Assembly (NCBI GenBank): GCA_037178625.1
Contig: CM074147.1
Coordinates: 806,001 to 870,000, forward strand
DNA: 64,000 bases
Source of the DNA: Skeletonema tropicum
Taxonomy: Eukaryota; Bacillariophyta; Thalassiosirophyceae; Thalassiosirales; Thalassiosiraceae
Reading direction: 5' to 3'
In this document: piece by piece, positions 40,971 to 53,400 of the stretch
Layout of the letters: each line of letters starts with the position of its first letter
Position numbering within the stretch: position 1 is the stretch's first letter
Made by a program: the position numbers and the translations under genes
The notes under the pieces: generated by a model
Told to the model about the DNA's origin: nothing
The model's input: the letters and a program-made list of their open reading frames with translations, nothing else
Database searches by the model: none

Positions 40971-42982
40971 TCATCTCATGCCTCTTCTCCCAAAGGCGGT
41001 ATCACAGTCCCTCAACCAAGGCATTTCATCCCACAGTACCTTCCAAGCTTCTACATTCGACTCATCATCATTGCAGTCACAATAATTTTGTTCCTGTACC
41101 AACGCCATTAGCAATCTATACCTCTTCCCATCATCCTTTCGTACATTGTACACAGCATCCACAAAGGATGCAAGTCGGGGCAATAGTGTTTCATTCCAAT
41201 GATGTTGATGATTGTGGATAGGGTCGTGAAGTGATATGCGAGAGATGGTGATTTGTATGTTGTTTTCTTCCTTCTTCTCCTTGTTGTTTTTCTCCTTGCT
41301 GCTGCTGCTGTTGGTGGTGTCCTCCGTAACTTTCGCATCACTGGAAGTCTCATTATTAGCTTTCTGGATTGGGATATCATTTTCCTTGCCTTTCACTCCA
41401 ACTCCATCTTTGGCAACTTCAGGCATTGTATTCTTACTACCACCAGCAGCACCAGCAGCAGCACCAGTCGTCCGTTTCTTATCCCTTCTCACAACCTGTA
41501 TCAAATCTGCCTCTTCCACATTGTACATCTTCATGTAACATGCTGTTTGTACCTGGTCATACAGAGGAGGAGGGACTTTTGCCTGTGACATGCGATGCTT
41601 GCATTCGACAATAATTGGTCGAATGGTCCATTGTTCGTTGTTGATATCATCCTCGTCTGAGAAGTTGTTGTATTCGTCCTCAATTGATGTTTGTGTATCC
41701 TGTCTGGATTTTTTTGCATTATTGTTGCTGTTGTTGTTGTTGGATGGAATGTTGCCATCTTGTGAATTGTTGAGTTGCTCTGACTTTGTATCAGATGATA
41801 ATGTTTCATTATAAATAATGTTTTTATCAGTCGGTGGCAATGGTGCTGGATCAATATATATTTCATCTCGTATTCCATCCACTGCACCGACAATCTTGAA
41901 GAAGCACCTTAGTTGTTGTTGTTGTTGTTCTGGATGTGATGGAGTAGTAGTGTTGGTAGAAGTAGTAGAGGAAGTGGTATCAGTAAGATCAATCACTTCA
42001 ACTTCTTTTTCATCTTTGGACTTTTCCTCTGACTTTATTGCATCAACAACAACACAACCATCATCATCATCAACATTCTTGCAATTACAATCATGCACCT
42101 TATCCACAGACATCATCATCTCCCCCCACTCACGTCGCTTCGCCATCCCCATAGGCCTAGCAGTAACACCACCCATCCTAATCTCCTCATTCCCTCTCCA
42201 CCTCATCATCATCATCATCATCACTTACTTGTCTGCATCATCACCACACGTTCAAACCTCCAAGTCATCAAAGCCTCATTCCTCTCCCGTACACAACACC
42301 CCACCACACTCTCATACAAATCCAAAGCATCGTCTTCGTGACTTGTTCCAAATCCCGTACTCAAATTCTGTCGTGTGACACTAACTAATGAGTCAACTTG
42401 CACTTGGGACAATTTGCCACTTTGGATGGCATTGGTTTGTATTTTACGTTGGATGGATTGTACTTCGTCGATTGAGTTTAGTTTCGTCGTCCCCTCCGAG
42501 ACGGAGAGGGAGGTTTGGACTAATGATTTGGTTTCGGACGAGATGGACGAGGCCATGGCGAGGAGTTGATCACGTTCGTGTGTTTTGGCGTCGACTAGTT
42601 GAAGACCGAGGAGGGAGGCGTCATTTTGGAGGAGGAGCTGACCGAGGTGTGATTGGTAGACTAAATCGAACAGTAGTTGGGGTAGATTTTGGTAGGGGTG
42701 AAGACCGCAGAGGGCTGCAACGTTGGAAGCGGAGATGCGGAGAGAGTGGGGAGAGTGCTGAAATTCTTGCAGGCGGTTCGATAGTGTTGATAGTACCGTG
42801 TCGTCTTCGTTGGTGGTGGTGCTTCGTTTGCGCTTGCTGGATCTTTGTTTGATACAAAGAAGTGGCTGCTTTTTGGAGGCATCATCATCTTCGGATGGTG
42901 AAGAATCATCATTGGGTGGTGGTGAAGCTGCCGCAACTGCGGCTACAAGCTGCTCCTGATTGACAGGATAATCGCTGCTCAT
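40971..42982 (-). CDS. YqaJ/lambda-exonuclease-like PD-(D/E)xK nuclease (one intron)
   Basis: About 650 residues. Seen, in the order of YqaJ-type nucleases: ISASNVAALCGLHPYQNLPQ (fold entry), GTSHEDDALDLYESVVGC (first acidic residue), a variable insert, VGAVDGIRDEIYID (catalytic Asp), and RPIIVECKHRMSQAKVPPPL (ExK), followed by YDQVQTACYMKMYNVEEADL, the usual core helix. The full acidic-acidic-ExK set is present, so DNA 5'-end resection or repair activity is plausible. Long Asn/Glu/Ser-rich and polyQ stretches interrupt the domain. The 42982 frame ends at 42221 in a (TGA/ATG)n microsatellite where an intron of about 35-51 nt near 42178-42228 is needed; boundaries are ambiguous because several donors and acceptors fit. 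Tail-to-tail with EMC1; divergent from oligopeptidase B across 200 bp. Confidence 0.75.
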
Positions 42983-43183
42983 ATCGCAGCGGTCAATCGA
43001 ATAAGTTATCGTCTACAGGCGAGCGGAGAGAGGCTACCATGGGTTTCATCATGGTACAAAATCTCCGTCTCCGTCTCCCGTCTCCGCCGACTACTGCCTC
43101 GCCGTTTCGTAATTTTTTTTAAACCTATCGCTAAAGCTCGCCACCATCAGCCAGCACACAATTAATTTGAAACAGAAACAACC
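42983..43183. promoter_or_regulatory. 201-bp bidirectional promoter, nuclease and oligopeptidase B
   Basis: Only 201 bp separate two divergent start codons. It contains an inverted pair TACCATG/CATGGTA (43036-43055) and a TTTTTTTT run. No core element is called. Confidence 0.45.
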
Positions 43184-45728
43184 ATGTTCAAATCCGCTAC
43201 CACTGCCCTCGTCCTACTCAGCCGCTCATCCCATTCATTTACACCCCGACGCCCCTCCTCCTCTCTTCCTCTGTCCTGCTTCACTCACAAAATGTCGACC
43301 CAAACAGAAGCCGTCTCTGTAATAACTCCACCCGTGGCAAGGAGAGAGGAAGACAAAGTTTGCTATGCTGGTGTGGCTACAGCCGATTGGGATGCCAAGA
43401 TGCCTCGTCAATCGAATGATTCTACTGGTGAGTTGATACATATTGTTATCGTCATCATTTCGTTTCAATTGATTAGCTCTAATATATTATTACATCTCAG
43501 AAAAACTACTCGATCCACCAGTCGCCATACCCGACCCCTACGGCTGGCTCCGTGACGACAAACGTGAAAACAAAGAGATACTCGACTACCTCCGTGCTGA
43601 AAATGACTACTCTCAATCCATGACATCTCATCTAAAAGGATTGCAAGATTCATTATACGATGAATTTCTATCAAGTATCCAAGAGACAGACTATTCCACC
43701 CCCCGAAGTCGAGAGGGGTTTTGGTACTACACTCGTACATTCAAGGGTGAATCCTACGCAGCGTACTGTCGAGCACCCAAGGTGTCAGATACACTCTCAA
43801 TTGATTGGGATGGGACGAAAGAGTCACCAATCATGCCCGGAGAGGAAATTTATCTCAATGTCAATGAATTGGCAAAGGGTAAATCCTACTGTAGCGTTGG
43901 GAGGGTCAAACCAAGTCCATCACAAACGTACATTGCCTACGCGGTGGACTTTTCGGGTGATGAAAAGTATGAAATGCACGTACGCAATCTACAAACTGGT
44001 GAAGATGTCGCATTAAAACAAGCATGATGATGGGGATGATGATGCTCTCTTGGAAATTGATGGTTTGCTTTGGGGCAAAGATGATGATACCTTGTATTAC
44101 ATGACAATGGATGAATTTCATAGACCGTATCGGTTGTATCAACGTAAAGATTGGAAGAGTGATATTCCGAAAGATACCCTGTTGAAGGAGGAATTGGATG
44201 ATCTGTTTTGGTGTAGTTCGTACAAGTCATTGGATGGCAAGTACATCTTTTTTGATGCGGCGAGTAAGGAAACTTCGGAGGTGTGGTATCTGTCGACTGA
44301 AGAGGAGTCATCTGTGACTGAAATGAAGTGTGTTGCGAAAAGGAGGAATAAGGTATTGTATGAAGTGGAACATGGTGATGACAATTGGTACGTCTGGACC
44401 AACGTGGATGGTTCTCCGAATATGAAATTGATGACATCACCAGCCAAGGCTGATAGCGCCACGGAGTGGGAGTTGGTAGAAGATTCCAATGGCACCCCCT
44501 TGTTTGATGGAAGTTTGGCCAAGTCATTGGATTCGGTGACTATTCTGAATACACATGTAGTCATTGAAGGACGAGAGGGGGGTATCCCTCGTGTATGGGT
44601 GTACTCTAAGGATACAAAGAACATGAAAATGTTATCATTTGATGAGGCTGCATATGACGTTGGCATGTTGGCTCACTTTGAAGCCGACACAAAAAGTATT
44701 GCCGTATCATATGATAGCTTGGTCACGCCGCCATCATCAATTGAGATAAGCCTCGATGATGACTCTCAGAGAACTGTTATCAAGACAAAAGCAGTACCTG
44801 GCTACAACAAGGGAGAGTATGGCTGTGACCGGATGGAGGTACTCAGCCGAGATGGCGAGACTAAGATTCCAATCAGTGTTGTTTACAGTAATGAGACTAT
44901 GGAGAAGGTGAAAGCTGGCGAGCGTGTTCCTTTGCATTTGTACGGTTACGGAAGTTACGGTGCTTGTTGTGAAGCTGATTTTGACACTACTCGGCTGCCA
45001 TTAATTAAGAGAGGTATGATCTATGTCATTGCTCACATTCGAGGTGGTGGCGAGGTAAGTTTTGAACATTTTCAGTATTGTCTTCTCCATTTAAAAGTTA
45101 ATCTAACGCACCAACACCCTACTTCTGGCATCAGATGGGACGACAATGGTACGAAGCTCCACACGGAGGTAAGTACCTCTGTAAGAAGAATACCTTCAAT
45201 GACTTTGTAGATGTGGCAAAGTTCTTGGTTGATAAATGGACAACTCCAGAAATGCTATCATGCGAAGGACGATCTGCAGGTGGCTTGCTCATCGGTGCCT
45301 CAATCAATCAGGCTCCGGAACTTTTCAAGTGTGCTATCCTTGGAGTACCCTTTGTTGATGTTGCTGTAACAATGACGGACAGCACCATACCACTCACTAG
45401 CGGAGAATGGGTAGAGTGGGGAAATCCAAATGAAGAGAAATATCATCAATACATGATGGAGTATAGTCCAATGAACAATGTTCAGAAAGGCAAGACTTAT
45501 CCTGCATGTTGGCTGACGGGAGGATTAAATGATCCTAGGGTTGCTTATTGGGAGCCTGCGAAGTTCACTGCGACGCTTCGTCATGCCAACCCAGACAATG
45601 AAAATCCCATTTGCATGAAATTAGATCTGAGCGCTGGGCACTTCTCTGCTAGTGATAGATACAAGTACCTGCGTGAACTTGCTTATGATTACTCGTTCCT
45701 CCTAGATCAGCTCAAGTTGGCCAATTGA
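43184..45728 (+). CDS. Oligopeptidase B (S9A prolyl oligopeptidase family), two introns, one frame break
   Basis: About 796 residues. Serine peptidase cleaving short peptides after basic residues. Exons 43184-43427, 43501-45054 and 45135-45728; introns of 73 and 80 nt with GTGAGT/CTCAG and GTAAGT/ATCAG. Seen: N-terminal presequence; PDPYGWLRDD and AENDYSQSM typical of the family; a beta-propeller; then the alpha/beta hydrolase domain with YGSYGACCE, HIRGGGEMGRQWYEA (joined across intron 2), nucleophile SCEGRSAGGLL, Asp in GGLNDPRVAYWEP and His in LSAGHFS. All three catalytic residues are present. One surplus A in AAAA at 44015-44018 breaks the frame; removing it links ...GEDVALNK to HDDGDDDALLEID. 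The first exon's Ser/Pro-rich start (SHSFTPRRP) might be a plastid or mitochondrial presequence. Confidence 0.92.
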
Positions 45729-46146
45729 GAATCATTCTAATGAAATCATTTGAATAACACAATAACAACACAAGTAATCTAATTTCTAGAACGTTGATAT
45801 CAATTTGACCATTGCAATCGAGAAAAAAGATCATGTGAACTAACACACAATAAGAATACAAGTAACATAAGAATACAAGTAACCTAATATCTAGAGTATT
45901 GATATTTTATGCTGAGAAACAGCCGGGGGTGAAATTCTATCAACCATCACCCCCATGCAATAAACAAAAATGACCGTCACCTCAACAATCCCCCGTCATT
46001 GGTCATGGAGAGAAGAGCTGTGTTGCATAATTATCAATTTAATCCAACTAATTCACAAACCACACCATCCCCTCCCCACCCCCCTTCTCATCTAACCTCT
46101 ATCCCCCACATTCTCCCAAATAATATAATTGATTGGCAGAGTGAAT
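45729..46146. repeat. convergent intergenic region with imperfect tandem duplication
   Basis: Two copies of ACACAATAA...CTAAT.TCTAGA...TTGATAT, at 45757-45800 and 45845-45905; the second has an extra internal AAGAATACAAGTAAC copy. The rest, including a pyrimidine-rich stretch near 46065, holds nothing recognised. Confidence 0.65.
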
Positions 46147-46800
46147 TTATTTGCCGTAAATCTTTTGCGTAGAACGGATCCTTGCCGAAGGAACCTCCAA
46201 GCTAACCTCACAGCACTTCGACAAAAGAACATCCACGGCCTTTTGGGCATTTTGGTGGAATTGTCCCTGCATGTCTTGAACTTCGGCATTGGTTTCTGCT
46301 TGGAGTTTGGCGGAGGCGTTGGTTCCGGATCCACCTGTGGTGATGAGATAAGATGACAGCAATGACATAGTTGAAAAGTGGTAAGAAAGAGGGACAATTT
46401 ATTTACGTCAAGCGTTGACTTATTATAAGAGGGGCGGGGACTTACCATCGGCGTTGGCCTTCTTGTCAAAGGCATCCTGTTGCTCAAGCCTGTATGCGGC
46501 GATGAGTTCGTCGGCATCAACTTGAGCCTGCTTCATACGGTCACCACGAGCTGAATTAATTGATAGTTATTGTAAATGAAGACAAAAGCGGTCAGTGGAG
46601 GTGTGTGAAATAACCAAAAGGGCACAAAGTTGTCGCCAATGCCGCGAACACAAGATATGAAGATTTATTTTGATACCCAACCCAGGGAAACACTGCAACT
46701 GAGCCCGCCCGAAACACATACCTATCCTGGCCTCGGCAACAATTTGGGAGGCACGCGTCTCCGCGGCCATGAGCTCTTGAATTCCGGTTCCACTGTTCAT
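46147..46800 (-). CDS. V-type H+-ATPase subunit G, three exons
   Basis: 123 residues. Peripheral-stalk subunit of the vacuolar proton pump, pairing with subunit E. Exons 46800-46722, 46550-46446 and 46334-46147; introns of 171 and 111 nt, all GT-AG, and the spliced length is a multiple of three. Seen: NSGTGIQELMAAETRASQIV at the N terminus, then EARIARGDRMKQAQVDADEL and IAAYRLEQQDAFDKK, then QAETNAEVQDMQGQFHQNAQ and VDVLLSKCCEV. This is one long charged helix, as in all G subunits; length is close to the usual 115-120. ATG at 46800 gives the conserved start. Convergent with oligopeptidase B and divergent from the DOCK gene. Confidence 0.93.
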
Positions 46801-47419
46801 TGTTGTTGTGTTGTCTTTGTTCTAGAGAGTACTGTTGCGTTAATTATGGTGAGGCGGGGAGTGACTTTAGATCCGTTGGATCATTGATCATTGCGTTGAT
46901 CGGAAAACCATCCGCATTTGAAGACACCTGTCTTTTAGTCTCTTTTACGGGTTATTAGAGGGACCTGATTGTCCGTATTCGGACCACCATGCGGTTCAAA
47001 AAATTCAAAACAAAAAAATCCGTCAAGTCGCGGTTGCGTGCTTGTGGTCAATGATGAACGAAGTGGATGATCCACAGCTCATACGGACATAACAAATTGG
47101 AGTTGGAGTCTCATTCAAGAGGACGTAGACACACGGGTGCACCTGATTGGCTTAATAATCAGATTGTCATCACAATAACCCGGAATTTCTTTTTTATGAG
47201 CTGGTGCAGATGAAAAAATTTTCATGTAAAGTCCCGTTTGAGAAGAGAGATTTGATGCGTCTGTGACAAGGGTCGACACCTCATCCCAAGCTGAAAACGG
47301 GTTGGTTGTCAACCTCGGTGCAATAGCCAAGCCTGAGCCCTTGCTACTTAGCTGCGGTAGCTCTGTGTCAAATTGCACATCTCGTATATAAGTTGTATCA
47401 TCAAAGAAATATATTTACT
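46801..47419. other. divergent intergenic region, V-ATPase G and DOCK genes
   Basis: 619 bp with no gene or repeat recognised; presumed promoters of both genes. Confidence 0.4.
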
Positions 47420-50400
47420 ATGTCAGACGAAGGAAGCTCAAGCAGCAACAGCGGCAGCTTCTCTTTCAAACGCCCCGGAGTCGTAAAGAAGAAGTTGCGA
47501 ACGCCCTTCAAGAAAAATAACAAGGCTAGAGAAGCAAGCGCAGCTATAAAACAACAGTCTCTGGAAGAATTCCAACATCGGCAACAACTGTTTGATATTG
47601 AGGAAAGTCAGTCTCAGCCCAATTCACCGACTACTCCGCGAAAGGCAAAGGCTCTTGTTGGTGGTGCGGAGATATCGGATGCGGATAATGCCTTCTTGAG
47701 AATGATGCGAGGGACCAATAGTATGGATGAAGATGATGATGCGAGTAATCAGGAGCTGCAACCTACGATTATATCCAATAACCCTTCATTTGATGATGGA
47801 GGTGGAGGCAAAGCGGGAAAGCAAATTACTAGTAGTAACCAACAAGAAAAGGCCAACAATGATTTCCTAAGGGCATTTCGGGGGGAGTCAGAGGAGCCAT
47901 CCTCCAATATCGTAAAAGCTACACAACAACAATCGTATCCATCCAAAGCAACAAAAACTAGTGCTCTTTCTGCAGCTGATCACAGTTTCTTGGCAAATAT
48001 GCACGGACCACCACAGTCAGAGGAACCATCCTCCAATGTAGTCAACACTAAACAACAATCGCATTCATCCAAAGCAACGAAAACTAGTGCTCTTTCTGCA
48101 GCTGACCACAGCTTCTTGGCAAACATGCATGGGCCGTTAGAGCCTACTTCTTCTCCAGCAAAGAAACAACAACCGTCACAGCAACAACAACAACAACAAC
48201 AACCAGCGTATTCCATCAATGCCGAAACAAGCTCCTTTTCTGATGCAGATCATAGCTTTTTGGCACAAGTTCATGGAGCACACGCTCCAGCACATCAACA
48301 TTCGCCAGCTGAACCTACGACACCACCAATCTCACCACCGAGGGCGAGTTTTTTCACGTCGCCAGAAGGTTCGCCTGCAAAATTGTCACGACAATCGGTC
48401 GGTTCAACGGAAACGTCCCCATCCAAATCTAGTCGTGGGGGCAACAAACCTTCCGACTTGGCCACTTCCAATGCAGCTTTTTTGGGTGCACTACATGCTA
48501 GTGTGGATGATAATGAAAGTGGTAAGCAACAACAACAGAGCACCAATGCTGCAGATGACGGGTCGTTCAGCATGGATACTACTCCCAGCATTCAACGGAA
48601 TCATTCCAAAACTTCCACAGCAAGCGATGCAGATGCAGCGTTTCTAATGGATGTTCATCGTAGCGAATCTTATGCGAGTCAAGGTTCAATTCAGGGCGGT
48701 GGGAATCACAAAATGGATTTTTCCTCTGCTAGTCAAGATTCTTCTGGAACATTTGTCTTTAAGGGACCAAGTCACCATTCTGCTCCGTCGACAAGTAGTA
48801 GTCAAGAATCTGGTACGTTTGTCTTTAAGGGACCGACTACGGCGAAGGATTCAAATGCAGCATTTATGATGGCAATTCATGCGTCTGGAGATGACGCAGA
48901 CGTAGATTCTGTTGAGGGACTCAATGATGACGCGGAGGATGGTGATGTTTTGGTGGGGGGTGATGCAGGTGATCTTGAAGATGAGGATATTGAGGGATTA
49001 GTTGTGCCGGCACAGCCATACGTTGAAAAGGTCATGTTGCCACGGCCTCTGTTTTTTGGGAATGTGTTACCTCCCCGTATCACAGAGGAGGCAAAGCTTG
49101 CAGCTTCTTCGTATGAGGTGGACAAAAGCCTTCGCCAGAAGGATAGTTCGGACACGGGTGATGATCAAGATGATGATTCTTCCAAGGGCTCTATATTGAG
49201 TTTGTCGTCTAGCTTTGGCGGTGCGGGAAAGCATGACCTCGAACCAACAATTGCACCATGTTGTCGAAATCTGGAAGGTGCCATAGAAACATTTGGGTTT
49301 GGTATAAATCCATTTGCGAGCAATGATGAGGATAAGGAGGTAGCGGATGACTCAGTAGAACCAATAGCGCCACATCCATATGTGTCTCTGTATTCTCCCG
49401 TTTGGGAGGACTGGGCCCGTACTGCTCGTGTCAAAGCCCGACGCAAGAAGGCGAAGGTAATCCACAAATCAAGTTCGAGAGCTTCAAGTGCAACACCGTC
49501 ACAGCCGAACCCAATTACAAATAGGAAACAAAGTTCTAGCAAAATCACACCAAAAGATTCTGGGAAGCGTCAAACTACCAGAGATATCGGAACATCGTCT
49601 CTTGAGTCCAGTGTCACCTCTTTAACAGCCAGTTTAGATTTTTCTCAAGACGATGTTGAGCAAGCTGCATCTATCCAGCCTCAGGATAGTTTGTCGGATG
49701 ACAGAGATTTGTCTCGAGATCAGTTCTTAAAGTTTGCACGTGCTGGTTTCGCAGATGATGGCGATGGCAACTCATTTGATAGTGGCGAAAGAAAGGTTGA
49801 TACTAACATTGCAGCCTTTTCTGCAATGTCGCAAATGGATGGTGGTGGGACCTTTGTTCAAATGGATAGCAAACTATTTGTTGAGGCTGTGAACAATGCC
49901 GATGATACGTCGGATGACAATTCTGTCGAAGCTACCGAAGAACGAAAATCTGTTGGCTTAAATGACAATATCAGTGCTGCCGCTGCGATGCTTGCTGGCG
50001 AGGAATCTGAAGATGTCGAGGATGATGCTCAGGGAGGTGTTGGTACTTCAATGTTTATGGCAGTTGGAGGGGGTGCTAAAGCTGCAAATAAATACGGCCG
50101 TCCATACACAAACTTTGAGCTCACAAATGGATGCATTCCCCAATATGGCTGTGACGATCCTTCCCTGCCCCATGAAAGCGATCTTGGGGCATTTCAAACG
50201 AAAGAGGAAGAAAAACGTTTCGCTGATGAACGGCGCGAGAGGAATATCATAGAAGATCTTGCTGTTCCCGGTATCATGCCTCATATAGCCTGTCCCACTA
50301 ACTGCACAGATGTGGATGATAGTCAATGCTGGAACGCACGTTTCTCAGGGGAAAAGGTAGGTATCAAGGGAGGTTCAAACACGATGTTGATCTCTCTCGA

Positions 50401-53400
50401 TGACAGCACGTCCAATGATGGCGAGACACCATCAGCTGGGAAACGAAAACAACCAATTGTTTATGAAACGAGCAGAGTAGGGTGGTGGAATTTGCCGACT
50501 AGTTTGAGCGAAGAGAATGCCGCAAAGACATGCAAACGAAGGAAGTCAGGGGGTAAGATTACTCCAAAGACAGAAGTATTTCGAGCGTTCGATGACCCTA
50601 TACCCTTGGATGTACAAACTCGTCTTTGGCCACCTCCGAGTCTACTGCGTGAGAACAATTTCACTTCTACGCGCCTGCATCCAGCAACAGCAGCTGCGAG
50701 ATCTCTGCCTCACTTGTCTGACCGCCCAGCAAGTATGCGTCATATCCAGATTGACACAACTGCGGTAGGCTTTCCGAAGCTCGGAGGGGAAATAGAGCCA
50801 ATGTTTTGTCGGTTGGCTATATACCACTTTGAAATGAAATCTACAACTTCTCCAATGGGAAAGACTTCGTTCGTTCCCAATGGGGCACGTTGTGGGCCGG
50901 TGACAGAGGCATTAAATTTCGATATTGTCCAGGACCCTAGCGTGATTCAAAGCTGCAAGCGCGCACTCTGGCCTTATGCAGATGAAGCAAAAGTGAGTGG
51001 TGCACCCGAATCCTTGAGCACAGCTGACGAAAGTGATGTTACGGCTTTAGAAGGAACAACGTGTGGTGTCTTTTCTTTGCCGTCAAACCTCAGTTTGTCA
51101 AATCTGTATGCTGTTCTGATTGTCAACAAAGTCGTTGCCGACAGCTCAGATTTGGAGCATTACTACAAACCGAATCGTCGAGAATCAAAAGCGTCATCAG
51201 GAACATTAGAACAGCTAGATTTGCAAAAGCTGAGAGAAAACGCAGCCAAAGCATCAGAAGAGTCTGGTCAATACATCACGCCATTTGTGTTTGGAATTGT
51301 GCCGCTGTTGCACATTATAGAGACTGAATCTGCCAAAACCCCTGTTAGCCGCGCCGTGCAAATACCTTTATTCAAGTTTGCCCAAGGGCGTGGTATTGAG
51401 TCTATTCTTGATCATATCTTGGTAATGCTTCATCCGAGGTGAGTAATTAGTACGCTTTATATTTGTGTGAGGGATCTTTTGTAAATTTCTTCGCTTAAAT
51501 GTTTTGGCTAACCTTCTGGTACCAACTCTTGTGTTTAATCTCCAGCTCGGAACCAAAAATAGCCAAGGCTGCCCCCCTAACTCGTGGTCATGCATTGTTA
51601 GTTACCAGATATTTTGGCTATCTCGGTATGCATTCTATCATCGACAAAAAGAGTTCTCTTTCGCGTGAGCGACTTGTAGATTTTACTGGTGAGCTGGAGG
51701 TAAAATGTGAGGACGATATCGCCGAAACAACTATGAAGGAGAGATGCCCTGTATTAGGCGAACCTTACGTATTACCTCCGTGGCGATCGCATTACAAAAT
51801 CGAACCTACTGTCTTTGGTGGTAGGTCTGTGATTCCTCCTGTTGTAGATGACAATGCGGAAGAAAAAAAGACCCCTCGCAGTTCCTTTGCGCAAGAGCTC
51901 GCTGCTCTCCCGCTCGAGAACTCGGTAGCAGAAGGTTATGGAAGTATGTCAAACAACGCAGGAAGATATGACGGGTTACAAATTCATACTTCGTTGTGTA
52001 ATGAGTTGATCTGTCAGCCCAAAATGCTCCAGGGCTGTTCGAATGATAGTATAGTCATAAAGGTCGAGTTGAGGAGGTTAGAATGGTGCGACGCACTCAA
52101 TTCAGAAGTCGCAGTCCCGGTTGCCCCATCCATCCACAACAGTCGAAGGGGAGCATGGCTAGTTCAAGAAGCGTTCACATCGTGCGCAATGAATGCAACT
52201 GATCCTCGATTTCTTGACGAATTCAAAGTCAAACTACCTTTGATTCTGGGGGAGAATAGCCAAGAGAAAGTGGGTCTTTTCTTTTCCGTGTATAACATCA
52301 ATAAGCGCATTAAACGAAGGCCAAGTGTTTTCTCAAAACGAGATACCAGAGATGGTGAAGATGAGAATATTGGGAGTGGTTTTTTACCATTAGCCAGGGA
52401 TGACAGCTCCACGAGTTTGATAGAAAATGGTGGGTATGAAGTTCCGATCACGTTGCGAGCAATTGAGCTGTTCAACATTAAGCCCGGTCAGCATAAGAAA
52501 ACCTCAAGTTTTAGTGGCAGCATTGGAAAGCACATTCGGTCGCTCTCTCGGTCCAGTGATACACTTGACAATAACGAGGAAATTGATATCACTGCACATC
52601 AACAAGCCGTCCACGACTACCCAAGTGGAACGCTTTTATTGAGTCAGCTAAGATCTCGGAGCTATCAAGAGCAAGAAGATACTGATAATGACACGACCGG
52701 TAGCAAGGACCATGCTAGTATTTGTACACCTCCGCGACGTTCAGAGTTTTCTTCAGGGAAGCCTGAATCTTTTGATGATAGTGAGAGCAAATCAAGTCCA
52801 CTAGGTTCATTGGCAAAAGGTCTACGAAACGTTTCAAGCCACGGAAACCTCCAACTTTTAATATCGCCGAAAAGTGATTGTGCCAGTTCCACTGAAATTG
52901 AAATGATTCTTCACGTGAATATTCTTGCAATCTCATCAGTTCACCCTCAAAACAAGACTCTGGCAGATTTATTTCAAATGAAACCGAAGCTTCCGCGTTC
53001 TGTTGTCTCTTCTGACTTTTCAGATCAGTATTATGCTCCTTGGGGGAAACAACGTAGCGAGATATTGTATCGACTCCAACCTGAACGCATCCCTCCGTTT
53101 CATTTCGTGGGAGGTGCCTTGGCAGAAATGGAGCGTAAAATTTTGACCCCAGTAGTAAATTTGTCGAAGACTTCCAAGTGTTCTCCTACAGACGTGATGC
53201 CTCACTTGATTCGAGTTGTGGGTCAGTTGTATAGGATTGCCGTCACTGGCACCGGTGAACCCTCGATTCTATGGGCAAGTCCGGAGTCTTTGATTCCACT
53301 GCGTCTGAATGCTTTCGCAGCGCTTCTCAAGGTTTTCAGCTCAGTTTCTGATCACATGACGAATGCGGGACTGCGTCAACTTGACGGGAATTCGAAGTGG

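Noticed and set aside
48180..48205. Trinucleotide-expansion locus
   Set aside because: A short CAA/CAG polyQ run within the disordered DOCK tail; ordinary low complexity.
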